Of a stretch of 64,000 bases of DNA, positions 1 to 11,900 are shown piece after piece. The stretch's first letter is position 1, and each line of letters opens with the position of its first letter. The notes below the pieces were generated by a model. The model was not told where the DNA came from, ran no database searches, and saw nothing but the letters and a program-made list of their open reading frames with translations. A program made the translations under genes and the position numbers. Origin of the DNA: Beroe forskalii (lineage: Eukaryota > Ctenophora > Nuda > Beroida > Beroidae); NCBI GenBank assembly GCA_011033025.1, contig WFMF01000025.1, positions 359,018 to 423,017 on the forward strand, given 5' to 3'.

Positions 1-932
1 ATCGGCCCCCTTCAGACCTATCCCTTTTCATTAGAGGCTGGTACATACAGACGTATAGTCGTATAGGGTGCCATATGTTTTCGTCTTTTTGCTTTGTAAG
101 CCTATTTTGGTGGAACAAATTTCCATCTTAAGTTGTCACTGGTCATGGTGTAAAACAATTGCAACTTGATTGTTTATGACATCATTAGGCATCATTTGGT
201 AAAAATAACCATCACCCGCCAGTCGCTCTGCCGCATTCCGATATGTAAATATTATGTCTTGATTGTGCAGGGTGCACTGTGCAGTGTACAGTGTGCACCA
301 TCTTAATGTTGATGTGCACAATCCACATGTTTCTAAAGTTCTTGAACAGCGTAAACTGTTTAGGACTGCTAGGCTATAGGGCTCGTGAATGTCGTCCCTA
401 GGCTTAGGTTATATGCGTCAATATAATTGCACGTTTTAAACAGTACATGAAATAGTTTCAAGCATGGCATGGGGATGGATTTCTAAGGGAAGAACCTTAC
501 GGTAGGGATGGTCTGTACGTGAAATTCAATGTCCTAGACCATTTCCTAGACCATAAACAACTTTCAAAAGTCTTACTTTCTTTGATTTCGGCAACATTAA
601 ACTTCATTTTTATGATGTATATATAAACCTATGGAGATTGGGCCTCCTTTGAGCACAATGGCAAATTTTGACTGTTTCAACCAGCTTGATTGACAAATTT
701 GACATCCCCCACCAATCAAATAAGCAGGAAAATGTCAGTTATTTTGAAATTGTTACCACTTTATCTTTCACAACATTTATCTATAATGCTTCATCAGGAC
801 GAAACCATGAATAAAAAAGGGAAAAAACGGCCAACGGCCAATTGGCCGGAATAGAGAATTGTTTTGACAAAAGGCCGTTGACCCCCCCTCAGGCCCTCAC
901 TTCCCACACACCCATGTTCCCGGGTCACGTAC
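1..932. other. Left-edge non-coding stretch (probable ABCG intron)
   Basis: No exon was recognised here. The ABCG gene that starts at 5,290 on the minus strand has not reached its membrane domain by 933, so this is most likely the start of its next intron. A minus-strand open stretch at 136-321 has no recognisable similarity and is not called. Confidence 0.5.
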
Positions 933-3900
933 CTTGCACTTGTTCCTGCAGGCCTCCTCGTCTCCCGGCCTGATAGCCAGCGAGAAGATGTAGTGGTCAG
1001 CAGGGTTGAAGTTCGTAGGACACGGCATTCCGTACCTAGCGAAGTAGTCCAGGGCTGCACTGGACTCCCCCAGGAATGCGATCTGACCTTCTGACACCAG
1101 ACACACTCTGAAAACAGGGAGAGGTGTTGTCAAGCCAGCTGTAGGTCGCATTTTGAAATGGTACGGCAGACACTGGACTTTCTTCATAACTAAAACTTCA
1201 ACCCTCCTAACTTGCATGGTGGAGGTGTGAGTTAGACGTTGAAATACCTGTCAAACATGGCAAATAGCTCTGAAGTAGGCTGGTGAATGGTGCAAAGGAT
1301 GGTCCTGTTTGCGTTAGCTAGTTTCCTCATGAGATTCACCACGCTCTCCGCCATAAAGGAGTCAAGGCCGGAAGTAGGCTCGTCAATAAAGAGGAGGGGA
1401 GGGTCCATGAGCAGCTCAGTGGCTACTGACAATCTCTTCCTTTCCCCACCTAAGAAAAGCAATACGGATATAAGGGCAACGAGTATATTTCACTAAATTT
1501 GCAAAATATTTCTGCGGAATGAAGAGGACTAGAAATTATATACCATTCGGACAATGTGAAACTTTTCACTTTTAACTGTAATTCTAGCCTGGAATACCTC
1601 TTCCAAAATATCCCACTACTAACCTGAAATGCCTCTGACCAAGCCCCCTGGGTATCCCACGAGGCTGTTCATCACTTTGAGAAGACCCAGCTTAGAAAGA
1701 GTCTTGAAAACCTTCTCCTCCTTTTCATAGCTCTTAACAGATCGGTCCATACGTAGGTTTGCCTAAGAAATAAGAAGGTGAAATGTTAATGGTGTTCTAA
1801 TATCAGTCAAGCAATTAAACAAAACAACGGATCATGATAATACCAGATCATTATTCGTGAAAAGAACTACAATGTCAATGGCTAATGAAAGAAGTATGAG
1901 TGAAATGCACGCTCTGAACTGTGAAGTGAGACAGGTGAACTCACATGGAACATCATGACCTCTCCCACTGTCATGGTCCCGATGAAGTAGTCCTCCTGTT
2001 GGACATACGCACTGATCAGCTTTATCTTGTCCTTGTCCATTTGCTTTCCGTTCACATTGATTGCTCCTGGTGTGGTGATATGGCTTCAAAACCACTCCTC
2101 AAACCAACGTTGTTTATTCTGCCCATGGTAAATGAAGTATGTATAGAAGCAGGAGATTTTGAATGATTTCAATCATGAAGATACACATTCAACAAACCTG
2201 AGCATTTGAGTTTAGCTTCGTTTCTGAAGGCGAGTGTGTTAAGAAGGGTCGTTTTACCAGCCCCACTGGCACCCATAATCGCCATACACTGCCCTGGCTC
2301 AACTATACCAGTCACTGAAAGGAAAAACTTCTGTTATTTCCAAGATTTGCGAGTCACTGAAAGGAAAAACTGCTGTTATTTCCAAGATTTGCGAGTCACT
2401 GAAAGGAAAAACTTCTGTTATTTCCAAGATTTGCGAGTCACTGAAAGGAAAAACTTCTGTTATTTTCAAGATTTGCGAGTCACTGAAAGGAAAAACTTCT
2501 GTTATTTCCAAGATTTGCGAGTCACTGAATGGAAAAACTTCTGTTATTTCCAAGATTTGCGAGTCACTGAATGGAAAAACTTCTGTTATTTCCAAGATTT
2601 GCGAGTCACTGAAAGGAAAAACTTCTGTTATTTCCAAGATTTGCAAGTCAATGAGAGAAAAACTTCTGTTATTTCCAAGATTTGCGAGTCACTTAAAGGA
2701 AAAAGAAATGACCGAATACCGCGAATCAAGGATACCAGACTAATTCATTAACCCGGCATTTGCAAATCTAGGGGTGACAGCGACAGCCCCATAAGTAGTT
2801 GTGTATTATTACTTTATTATTACAGGTAGAAGGCTTTGCTTTATTAGCAGAGTAAAACACAAAAACCGATTTGTTATCAACAAATAATTTACACATAATT
2901 TTACAGGATCAACAATTCACTGACCGTTTGGCACCAAGGAAAACAGTTTTTGTTGAATATCTCGAAAAAATAGAAATCAACCATGGGGATAGTTGGATGT
3001 AAGCTTTTTTGTAATGGACCGGCGATTTAAGTTGCTATTTTTGAGAAAATTGGTTTGGGCTACCGCTTGGAAAATTCATGTCAAAATGGCTTCAAATGCT
3101 TCAAAAATCCTTCCATTTATGTCCATATGGCCAGCTAAGAATCGGCCAATTGAAAACGGCTAAATAAAGTCCAATATGAATATGAAGTAGTAAATTGTGA
3201 ACATCAGGGTATGGCAAGCCCTCGAGGTGGTTTGTGAGCCCGCGGGTGAACATTGGACCCTAAAAACGGCGCGAGCTTGAACTTGAAGGTCCGAGTACGT
3301 GATACCGACACGTATTTTGAAATATGCCCAGCTTTTTCGTTTTAAATGGTCCCAAGAAGGTGTAACAACAGACAACTGTCCATAGAACTCTAAGAATTTT
3401 TGCAGATTTTCTCCAATATATGTCCTTTACCTACTTGACTAATAGTGCGCATAACAAAAGCTCATAATAAGTGCTAATAATAAGTGGCAGTGCTTCACGT
3501 AAGTTTGACGCACCTGCTTTTAGGATATCGACCATCTCCGGCTCCTCTGAAGATCTACAGCAAGTTACTCGCGTATTCTCCCTTTTAGCTGTCACTGACA
3601 CGTCCACCCAGGATAGGGTCACACGAGCAAACCTGTCAAACCTTCCACCGTCCTCTAGCTGGGGGGGGGGGAGGGTAAGTAATGAGGTCAATTCCACAGC
3701 AGATGGTCAATCCCTAGAACTCTAGAAGAATTCGAAATATATTCCAGTAACAAACAGACCCAGTTTTTAGACACTAAAGCGACAATACTGAACGCACAGT
3801 TCAGACACCTAACGCCCAGTTCAGAGACTGAACGCCCTGTTCAGAGACTGAACGCCCAGTTCATATACTGAACGCCCAGTTCATATACTGAACGCACAGT

Positions 3901-5290
3901 TGAGAGACTGAAAGCACAGTTCATATACTGAACGCACAGTTGAGAGACTGAAAGCACAGTTCATATACTGAACGCACAGTTCAGACACCTAACGCCCAGT
4001 TCAGAGACTGAACGCCCTGTTCAGAGACTGAACGCCCAGTTCATATACTGAACGCCCAGTTCATATACTGAACGCACAGTTGAGATACTGAACGCACAGT
4101 TCATATACTGAACGCACAGTTGAGAGACTGAAAGCACAGTTCATATACTGAACGCACAGTTGAGAGACTGAACGCACAGTTCATATACTGAACGCCCAGT
4201 TCATATACTGAACGCACAGTTCAGATACTGAATGCACAGTTCAGAGACTGAACGCACAGTTGAGAGACTGAAAGCACAGTTGAGATACTGAAAGCACAGT
4301 TGAGATACTGAACGCACAGTTGAGAGACTGAAAGCACAGTTCATATACTGAACGCCCAGTTCATATACTGAACGCACAGTTCAGATACTGAACGCACAGT
4401 TCATATACTGAACGCCCAGTTCATATACTGAACGCACAGTTCAGATACTGAACGCACAGTTCAGAGACTGAACGCACAGTTGAGAGACTGAAAGCACAGT
4501 TGAGATACTGAAAGCACAGTTGAGATACTGAACGCCCAGTTCAGAGACTGAACGCACAGTTCAGATACTGAACGCACAGTTCAGATACTGAACGCACAGT
4601 TCAGATACTGAACGCACAGTTCAGATACTGAACGCACAGTTCAGATACTGAACGCACAGTTCAGATACTGAACGCACAGTTCAGATACTGAACGCACAGT
4701 TGAGAGACTGAACGCACAGTTCCTACACTGAAGGAAGACATACCATGTCGACAGTAAAGGACTCGTCAGCTGCACTGAAGGGAGGCAGGTCCTGGAGGTG
4801 GTGGGAACCCCTCCGTTTGGAGGGGGAGCTGGTGGAAAGTGGGGGATCATCCGAAGCGTAGAGCTCCTCAACCTCGTCCTGCAGATATCATGATTTAAAG
4901 TTTATCGTATGATTTAAAGTTTATCGTTTTAAACTTGCTCTCTAAACATGAGGAGTTATCTGATATGTCAAGAGACAAATATTGTGAAATGAGTGAAGGG
5001 TAAGGTTTAAATTGCTACTTGAAACCACTCTTTAACTGACATTCCAATCGAAACCACTTATTTCAGGTCCAATAGATAAACAGGAAATAACATCTAAATA
5101 TCGCACAGCACAGGATGAAACAGGAAATCACACAGCGTACAGATGACAGTCTAACCCGGTAGGAAGTGTAGTTGTCGTTGGAGTAGCCCCCTGTCTCCTC
5201 CTCACCCTCAGCGTCGTGCACCAGAGGCTCCTTCTCCAGATGGTGGAGCAAGGAGTGCTTGGTGGTGTCGTTGTAGCTGTTGTAACTCAT
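933..5290 (-). CDS. ABCG (White/Brown-type) half-transporter, 5' half, truncated by window edge
   Basis: ATP-binding half of an ABCG half-transporter, a membrane pump that dimerises to move lipids, pigments precursors or xenobiotics; the substrate cannot be told. Eight minus-strand exons join in phase: 5290-5156, 4878-4744, 3658-3514, 2314-2198, 2066-1945, 1762-1624, 1449-1248, 1107-933 (1170 nt, 390 codons). Visible motifs in order are Walker A (GASGAGKTT), Q-loop (YVQQEDYF), signature ([10 protein letters not shown]), Walker B with D-loop ([12 protein letters not shown]) and H-loop (TIHQPTS). The ATG at 5290 opens an acidic N-terminal tail. The NBD exons have exactly the lengths of those in the next gene (117, 122, 139, 202, 175 nt), so the two are tandem paralogs. 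The linker and six-helix membrane domain must lie left of position 1. Two introns carry minisatellites, at 2,311 and 3,781. Confidence 0.9.
2311..2700. repeat. 42-bp minisatellite overlapping an ABCG splice acceptor
   Basis: About nine head-to-tail copies of a 42-bp unit with few differences. Read on the minus strand, every unit contains the acceptor context CCTTTCAG followed by TGACT, the same bases that form the real acceptor and the first five bases of the Walker A exon starting at 2314. The array therefore lies at the 3' end of the intron 2315-3513 and includes the exon boundary itself. Confidence 0.9.
3781..4735. repeat. 20-bp minisatellite next to an ABCG splice donor
   Basis: About 47 copies of a 20-bp unit close to ctgaacgcacagttcagata. 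Variants are arranged in a higher-order pattern: a block of variant units near 3,801 recurs at 3,981 (180 bp, nine units), and another near 4,201 recurs at 4,421. The array starts roughly ten bases inside the intron whose donor follows the exon ending at 4744 (minus strand), and fills most of that intron. Confidence 0.9.
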
Positions 5291-6353
5291 CTACCAGCTT
5301 ATCAGGGCTACCTAACTCCTATAGAAGAGGATACATGAGTGAGTGGGACGCGATCTGGCAGGGTAAAATTCAGAGATAAAATGAAATGATGATCTGGGTT
5401 AGGAAGTTCAGAGATGAGATTAGGAAGGTAATGAGGCATGAAAATAAGGATGAGTAGGTATAGGTGGAAGGAATCAGAAAAGCGATATATTGAATGATAA
5501 CGGTGATAACTGATAGGAAAGAGAAACGAGAAAGCATATAGAGGTATAATATCAGGAGCCTGAGATCATCGATCCTGTGAAGTGGAGGAATACTATCTAG
5601 TGCAAACTAACAGCTGAAAGCAAAGTAAACGTGCAATGAGAATTTCAAAAAGCACAATGACTTAAATAAGTAGAGGGAGTATACTAGCTCTAATAATGCC
5701 GGAAACTAATAAATACGTACAATTGATTAAGCAGAATACAGGATATAAGTTAATGATTAATGATTAATCAATTAACACCTATAATCTATATCAGCTGACA
5801 TAGCGGTTTTGTATTACAGTTCATTGCTTAATCTATGGCAGGATGCATGTAGGCAAAATTGAATGAATTGTAGCGAATTAAGCTCGATTAAACTAATTGA
5901 ACAGAGAGGTAGCTAAATCAACAAATTGATTAATGGAAACGGTAGATTGGACAAATTAAGATAATTGGCATGGGCATGAATGATTTGATTTTGAGAAATT
6001 AATAATCATGCTTTCACTAGTCAAAAAGTTGAAATACCCAAATATATGAGCAAAACCTGATGAGAGTAACATCTGGAAAGTATACAGACAAGAGAGCTCG
6101 AGAGTGGGGGAGTGTATGATTCATGATTGCTACATTAGTTTGTAGTAATGTGTGGCTTAATTCTATGTGTAGCACAACATACACACGAAATTAGCTCACT
6201 GCTGATAAGGGAAGGAGTACCTTAGTAGCATGTAATAATATGTTACAGCTTTACAATTATTAATATTTAACGCGGTGGTAAAACATATGTCATGATTCAT
6301 ACGATCCATCCCATATTAGGCGATTGGTTTCAATCAGCAGGAATTATGAAGTT

Positions 6354-6558
6354 GAAATCTGTGAATCGGCATAATTAAAATTTCGTTAATGGACTACTAC
6401 TAGAAGGGGGATGGGCCAGCGAGGGCCCAGGCGGCGCCCAGGAGAGGAAGCTACTGGCCAAGACAAGCGCCTCCGAGCTCCCAGGCGCCCGGATGGGACG
6501 GGAGTCCCGTTCCTCCCCGAAATCTGTGTATCGGCATAATTAAAATTTCGTTAATGGA
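6354..6558. repeat. 40-bp direct repeats flanking a GC-rich 125-bp insert
   Basis: A 40-bp sequence at 6354-6393 recurs with one mismatch at 6519-6558. Between the copies lies about 125 bp of GC-rich sequence (contains cccaggcggcgcccagg), in sharp contrast to the AT-rich flanks. This looks like an insertion with a long target duplication, or a tandem duplication that trapped foreign sequence. The source is unknown. Confidence 0.65.
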
Positions 6559-6783
6559 ACTTTTCTATTAATTAATATCAGTCGATGCTGCACGATGATC
6601 GATTAAATGGGACGTAGTACCCACAAGCGACGTTTCACCTCACGATATTTGACGTCACTGCACTTTATCTCTCTGTCCGGACCCAATCCATAACCCTTAA
6701 CCAACGGCATTACTTTAGCTCAAACCTTTAACCAGACCTTTACCTTTGTCGTGTGGACGTTACAACGAGATTAAGTGTCGCGC

Positions 6784-6878
6784 GCGGTAAATTGTCGTGA
6801 GGTTAATTGTCGTGAGGTTAATTGTCGTGAGGTTAATTGTCGTGAGGTTAATTGTCGTGAGATTAATTGTCGTGAGGT
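6784..6878. repeat. 15-bp tandem repeat
   Basis: Six copies of a 15-bp unit close to attgtcgtgaggtta, slightly diverged at the ends. Confidence 0.85.
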
Positions 6879-8915
6879 GCAAAGGCCAGCAGGCCACTCC
6901 CATCTCAAAAGAACTTCAATAAAAAGTATATGCGTGTTTGCAGTTTCAGTTTTTCCATCGATCTCTCAATCATAGCATGAATCGCTGTATGCGGTTGCTT
7001 TAAAGCAAGCTAAAATATACCTCGCGGTGCTGGTCATTTCATGGATCGCTGAGTTGAGCACGTGTAGATGCCATCGTTTCAATCCCAGGAATGCTTTCCA
7101 TCTTGACAGCGCAGGAGCTCCATTATCCAATCATGTCTTCCACCTGTCATTCGAAATGATCAGCCATGGAAATAATAGAAATAATTATTAAAGTTGCATG
7201 GTAACAAACATGTCAGTTTCATGGTCAGTGGTCCTTGCAGCATCATAAACAGGGAGTGGTACTGTCATACCCATTTGCTACAGATCAGTCAGCAGACACA
7301 CTTTAATAATGAAATAATTCAACCTACCTGCCATTACATTCAGCACAGACAACAAAGTTCCTGTGATGGAGGAGAATAGAGCCATGAGATCTATTCAACA
7401 CGGTCAGATAATCTGTCATCCTAAAAGCATATGAGTCATCCTATTCCTTTATCTGAAGGGAATTATTAGCAAATCAAATCAAATCAATCTCAATCCTTAA
7501 GGAGTCAAGCATTCTGCACTCATTATAAAAATAATTGAACCAAGTCAGTAAGAAAATCTATGCCCCTTTAAAAACACGGCATCGATTACTACTACTGCTC
7601 ACTGCTCAGGTTGTAAATCACATAGCTGATGGCAAATCATAAACTGTTATCTCTGAAAGACAACAAAGTGAAGCACCCTAATCAATATCATGGCGAACGA
7701 AGGTTCATATGGGGGCGACCAAATTTGAGTGGATTAATAAAAAAATTTAATTTTTTATCAATTAGTTCTTTAAAACTTAACTCTATTAACAACAATGCAT
7801 CATTCAATCAATTTTTATAATACCTAGAAAGCCAGTAAATTCCTGTTCACTTGTCGTAATCTTATGAAGCGAGCTCAAACGAACGCGTTCGCAGGTTTCA
7901 TGAATCTGACCCCAAACGAACGAAAATGTTACTTCAACGTTGGTCAATTTAGTTTGAATAATATCTCATTATTTGGAAAAATAATTGTAAACGCAAGGAG
8001 GAGAGTATGATTGTTGCTATATCAAGATGATAAATACGTTACTTGAGACTTTTGAGCCAAGCACCGACCTAGGAGTTAATTTGGTTCACAAGTTACAACA
8101 CTTTCGTTCAGGCGGAAGGAGATATTCATTGATCCGTTTCCGCTGATTGTGTTGATTTTTTTCACATCGAGTACTGAACATAAATTATAGAGAATAGGAT
8201 TTGAAAGACAACAAAGGTTTTAGATTTTGCCATGAACTGAAGACATTAAAATTACGTAAAATAGGAGACCAAATTCACTTTCGGGGGCGACCAATTAATT
8301 ATGATATTGATCTGGGGTGAAGCATTAAAATACGATATAACACGAAAGGTAAAAATTAAAAGAAGAAGATTATAAAAGTCACAACATAAACTGAACTGTC
8401 AACATCACGCTTTATAATAGATATTTATTCTGAAATTAATTGTAGATTATCCAAAATTACTTACTTGCAATCTTAAATGAAGTTTTATTGGCTTCGACAT
8501 ATCGGTTATCGCTTAATATGATGACAACTTATGATGACAAAAACAACAAACAAACAATTATAATTGACTAACAAGTTAAGGTGAATCCAATAATCCATGT
8601 CACCACGACAATTCAAGGTTTATATAGTATGAAAACTCAAGGTGGCTAAGACAAATAGTTCTGGTGGCTTTGAATATTCCAGGTTGCCATGAAATCTTCA
8701 GGTTGCCTTATTAAAATCTTCAGAAACTCCGGCTTAGAGGGGTCTCAGATTGCTACAAATACACAAGATTCCAGTGTTTGGGACATGGTGTGATAAGTTC
8801 TTAGTTCCTGTTCAGAGTTGATGAATTTTGGGCTTTGACTGGCAAGAGTTTAAGCCGCTCTGACATTCTCATTTCGCTAGGTCTACCGACCGACATTCTA
8901 GTTCTGGACTAGCAA

Positions 8916-11900
8916 TCACCTCCTGACTCGACACAAGAGACATGTCCATGCTATGAAAGAGAGTATTCCACCAAACATGAGAAGAGCGAAGATGTTGGGC
9001 CACCACAGCTCATCCTGAAATGAGGGAATGACATTATGACATTGCGACAGACAAACCACTGTCGGAATAAAACGGAGTGGATACTTCATACTGGATATAA
9101 AATGAAAATACAGGGGGTATAATTGCGATCATACCGGGTCAAGTCCAAACTGCTCGAGAATCACTGTTCCATTGGGACACGGGGAGAAGTCAATGCATTC
9201 TGAAAATATTTTGGATGAGGCAAAATTAACTTTGCCGAAGTACCATTTATTCCTTCTTAATCAGGTTTGAAAGTCATTATACTAGTGCAAGACCAATCAG
9301 TAACAACCACTTACCCCAAATAACAAGTTCTAACCTAGTTCCAAGTCCTTTAATTCATTGACCATCAGCATTGTATAGCCGTATCTGAACCAAGAAGTCC
9401 ACTTAAAGGGGTAGAAATACCATGGGGTAGAGCTGAAATGAAGACAGTGGTAAGTCAAGGAAAACAGCGAAATACATTATGCAGTGGAAACACCCGCTCT
9501 GATCCCAACCAATTCACTGAAAACTCCCGCAAACTCACTTCTCAGACACCCGCTCTAACACTAGCCAACTCACTGAAAACTCCCGCAAACTCACTTCTCA
9601 GACACCCGCTCTGACACTAGCCAACTCACTGAAAACTCTCACAAACTCACTTCTCAAACACCCGCTCTGACACTAGCTAACTCACTGAAAACTCTCACAA
9701 ACTCACTTCTCAAACACCCGCTCTGACACTAGCCAACTCACTGAAAACTCTCACAAACTCACTTCTCAAACACCCGCTCTGACACTAGCCAACTCACTGA
9801 AAACTCTCACAAACTCACTTCTCAAACACCCGCTCTGACACTAGCCAACTCACTGAAAACTCTCACAAACTCACTTCTCAGACTGAAAAAGTCCCCCGAA
9901 GAGGAAGAATGGCATGACGATAGGGGCTGCCACTGCACTGGATATCCTCAGATCACCCGTCCAGGTGGCTATGAACCAGCCCAGGCCGGTGGAGCCCCAC
10001 GTTACACAGATACAGCAAGCCACGCAGGTGAAGAATGCTCCTACGTCTTCTCGCAGACCTGGGAATGGTAGGGTTTAAAAGGTTTATCTTAAGTGTTTGT
10101 GCAGGAGTGAGGAGGAATGGTGGGATGGGAGCATGGGATTCACATGAATTCTGGTTATAGTTCGGGACAGTAGTTATAAGACATTTTGATCAGCCGGATC
10201 AGTCAAAACTAATACCTATCATAAAGTAAGAAATGGACATCTGGAGGGTAGGTAAGAGAACGAGGAAGGGGATCTCAGCAATAATTTTAGAAATAAAGTA
10301 AGGTACTGTGGAGTACATCCCGTTCTGATATTCTCTCTTCACCACCGGCAACTCCATCGGTAGGGCCTAAAACAAGGGGATCAGCCACACGATTGATACG
10401 AATCTAAAACTCTTACAATAGCAAGTAGAAGGGATTATGTACTTAAGTCAACCGGAAAGGATCCGATACAAGTACCACAATAACCCAATGAAAATCGAAT
10501 ATCTGAATAAGAGCAACACAACACAAACGTACAAGGCACTGAATAAAGACGTTTCCGAAGGTGAGTGAGATGACGATGAAGAAGAGGACGCCTGACTTGT
10601 TCTGAGAAACAGTGGAGAGATACTCTCCGTTAGCAGGGTCGATGGTGTTGGAAATGTTGAAGTAGGCCAGTCCAGCTAGCAAAGCTATTACCTAGGGGAG
10701 GGAAATATCGAGGAAGTATTCTTGATAAATGCTGAATTAGTAGATGTGGTATATTATTTGTAACATGCTATCTGCACGTTTGACCAGATCAATACTTTGA
10801 CTCACAGGGAAAGCTACTTCATATACGGTGTTTGAATATTGACTATTTAAGTGCAATAGATTTGACGAAGTAAGGAACCCACCAGACATTGCCCTATCCT
10901 GCTTCGAGTGTACCCGGGATTTCTGACTGTGTTGTAGAAGCTCCTTTTGAAGTTCTCTGTGGCTTGCCGCCATAAAGGAGACTGTACTTTCTCTCGACTG
11001 TTGGATTACGTAATTTCAAATTGAATTCTATAATTTCGAATATTTCTATAAGCTTATATGGCTAGAGGTTATAAAATTTTAATATTCTCATGCCAGTAAT
11101 TTTCGCTTACTCTCCTGATTACTTCATCCAAAACGGCTGAAATATAAATACTGTATTAAATTCAAAATTGAGCCATGATATTAAATTGCAACATATTCCT
11201 GTCATTCACTAATTGAATAGCCACATATTATTGTGCAATTCAGTTTGTCATGACAAGTCCTACCTCAAATTATATTTAGTTGACTGGTCGGCGGCAGCGT
11301 GGATGGTAGTTATTTTATCAGCAATGTTCTTGCAGTAGCTCGTCTCGCGGTAGTAGCTCGTGATTTTCTGAGGTTACCCGCCGTAATTATCTTGACATTT
11401 GAAACATTATGATACAGTCAGTTATTCTGAGTGGCATGTTTGCAATTCCTATAGATCAGTAGATAGTGGCATGTTTGTAATTCCTATAGATCAATAGGTT
11501 CGCTGTACTTCACGCAACCTTGATGGCTTAAATCCTCGTAAAGCATGGTATGAACATACCATATATCCATTGAGCTCAGGGGCGTAGCCAGGGGGGAGGC
11601 GACACAGCGGCTGCCTCCCCCTTTTCGGACAGATGATATGAAAATTTTGTTCATTTTGACAAAATGAGAGCTTTGAGTTAGCAGAATAAAACATTTAACA
11701 GGTTTTAAATGTACCTTGCCGCCCCCTTTTCAGAAATCTGGCTACGCCCCTGATTGAGCTGACCAGTCTAAGCACATGTTAAGTTTGCATAAGTTACCAG
11801 TCTAAGCGCATGTTAAGTTTGTTAAAGTGACTAGTATCAAGACTTACCCTGCACTTCTCTCTGCAAGGTTCCTCCTCCCCAGGCCGGATAGCCAGGGTGA

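Larger units (their letters stand above)
5291..8915. other. Intergenic region between the two ABCG genes
   Basis: AT-rich sequence between the start of the first ABCG gene and the stop of the second, both on the minus strand. It should hold the promoter of the first and the 3' UTR of the second. An AATAAA-type hexamer on the minus strand lies near 8,484-8,489. Apart from two small repeats described separately I see no gene. Confidence 0.5.

Noticed and set aside
136-321. Possible linker exon of the left-hand ABCG gene
   Set aside because: The peptide shows no likeness to the linker of the paralog and no matching splice phase.
3781-4735. CRISPR-like regular repeats here and in the other arrays
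   Set aside because: Units are contiguous with no unique spacers, no cas genes exist, and the surroundings are metazoan.
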